A stretch of 64,000 nt of DNA from Gymnodinialimonas phycosphaerae. GTDB taxonomy: Bacteria; Pseudomonadota; Alphaproteobacteria; Rhodobacterales; Rhodobacteraceae. This document shows, piece after piece, positions 63,510-64,000 of this stretch. Where the stretch lies: contig NZ_JAIMBW010000001.1 of NCBI RefSeq assembly GCF_019195455.1, forward strand, positions 3,252,001 to 3,316,000. The letters run 5' to 3'. Numbering within the stretch: the first letter of the stretch is position 1; each line of letters begins with the position of its first letter. The position numbers and the translations under genes were made by a program. The notes beneath the pieces are model-generated. The model was not told the origin of the DNA and made no database searches. It saw nothing but the letters and a program-made list of their open reading frames with translations.

Positions 63510-64000
63510 ATGTTGACCCCGATCAATTCTTCAAGGCCGCGCCCCATGGCAGCGATAAACATCAACGACCGGTTGGCGCAGGAGCGGCGGGCCCGCCTTC
63601 AGGCGGAGCAGCTGCTTGCCCTGCGGTCCGAGGATTTGTATTCCGCCAACCGGAAATTGGCAGAACATGCGACGGCGCTTTCCACCCAAGTCATTGAACA
63701 AAGGGAGGAAAATGAACTTCTCAAAGGGCGCACCGACAAGACGGAAGCGCAGTTGGAAGTCGCAACAGAACGCGCGGTCACGGCGCAGCGGCGGCTTTGG
63801 GACGCGCTGACTGCCACGGAAGACGGCTTCTCCATCTTCGACCGCGATTGGCGGCTGGTCGCCGCGAATCCCGCATATTTCCGTATTTTCGACGGGGTAG
63901 CCGACGTGACCGAAGGCGCGACCTACGAGTCGATTCTGCGCGTCTGTGTCGAGGAAGGTATCGTGGACCTGCAAGGCCAGGACCCGGAGGATTGGGTCGA
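63510..64000 (+). CDS. PAS-domain sensor histidine kinase (3' end outside window)
   Basis: The frame runs from ATG 63510 off the right edge, so only about 163 residues are visible; ATG 63546 (MAAININDRL) is an alternative start. An N-terminal coiled coil (about residues 20-100, QERRARLQAEQLLALRS and further) leads into a PAS domain with LWDALTATEDGFSIFDRDW and VAANPAYFRIFDGV. This N-terminus is, to my recollection, that of a conserved Rhodobacterales PAS sensor kinase, often a hybrid with a receiver. The kinase domain is not in view, so that part is inferred. Confidence 0.75.
   Translation, partial: MLTPINSSRPRPMAAININDRLAQERRARLQAEQLLALRSEDLYSANRKLAEHATALSTQVIEQREENELLKGRTDKTEAQLEVATERAVTAQRRLWDALTATEDGFSIFDRDWRLVAANPAYFRIFDGVADVTEGATYESILRVCVEEGIVDLQGQDPEDWV

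Noticed and set aside
1..64000. parS sites near parB
   Set aside because: No TGTTTCACGTGAAACA-like 16-mer was seen by eye, though a computed scan with mismatches was not possible.
1..64000. CRISPR, prophage, insertion sequence or toxin-antitoxin module
   Set aside because: No regular repeat-spacer array, transposase, integrase or phage protein was found; gene order looks like core chromosome throughout.

Overview
The window reads as a continuous piece of an alphaproteobacterial chromosome, most likely order Rhodobacterales (Roseobacter/Rhodobacter group). The evidence is the high GC content, the gene order parB-hemW-rdgB-rph-hrcA-grpE, divergent mutS/maeB, an NDUFA9-like gene, the lptCAB-hpf-ptsN run, and a terminal PAS-domain kinase typical of the group. 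A truncated parB at the left edge suggests an origin-proximal position. I see no insertion sequence, prophage, plasmid gene, CRISPR array, rRNA or broken gene.

Layout. 1-4933: end of parB, then hemW-rdgB-rph (minus) divergent from hrcA-grpE (plus). 4952-9973: mutS divergent from the malic enzyme maeB. 10107-13255: dnaK-dnaJ, then alkB. 14089-24267: a polysaccharide region with a KpsM-type export permease, cysQ-kdsB-glycosyltransferase, and a tight operon of galU, three more glycosyltransferases and a tandem-domain sulfotransferase. 24278-27426: lptC-lptA-lptB, then hpf and ptsN. 27539-33779: a short RNase D, tRNA-Leu(CAG) and tamA-tamB. 33929-35722: an NDUFA9-like protein and convergent uppP. 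35926-43248: gltD, a secreted protein of unknown function, a GFA-fold protein and gltB in one overlapping transcription unit. 43542-50994: serB, an alpha/beta hydrolase fused to a membrane domain, an AttEFGH/YbbAP-like ABC operon with a lipocalin-like secreted partner, and a kynurenine-formamidase-like hydrolase. 50991-55828: marR, serC-serA behind a candidate serC-type RNA leader, and a thiolase. 55917-63379: an alpha-2-macroglobulin and PBP1C. 63510-64000: start of a PAS sensor kinase.

Most of the window is housekeeping: chromosome segregation, heat shock, mismatch and alkylation repair, LPS and outer-membrane assembly, and nitrogen and serine metabolism. The accessory signal is the glycan region. 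cysQ removes PAP, the by-product of PAPS-dependent sulfotransferases, kdsB activates Kdo, galU supplies UDP-glucose, and a KpsM-type permease could export the product. Together these are compatible with a sulfated, perhaps Kdo-linked, surface polysaccharide.

The intergenic DNA holds several unexplained structures: three tandem perfect palindromes sharing the core TTGCAA, two distant copies of a TGTAGT-N8/9-ACTACA dyad, a terminator whose 3' arm is also the thiolase Shine-Dalgarno sequence, a large dyad filling the gap between alkB and the permease gene, and a 293-base GC-rich multi-hairpin spacer between gltB and serB. All calls come from reading the sequence; no database search was run.
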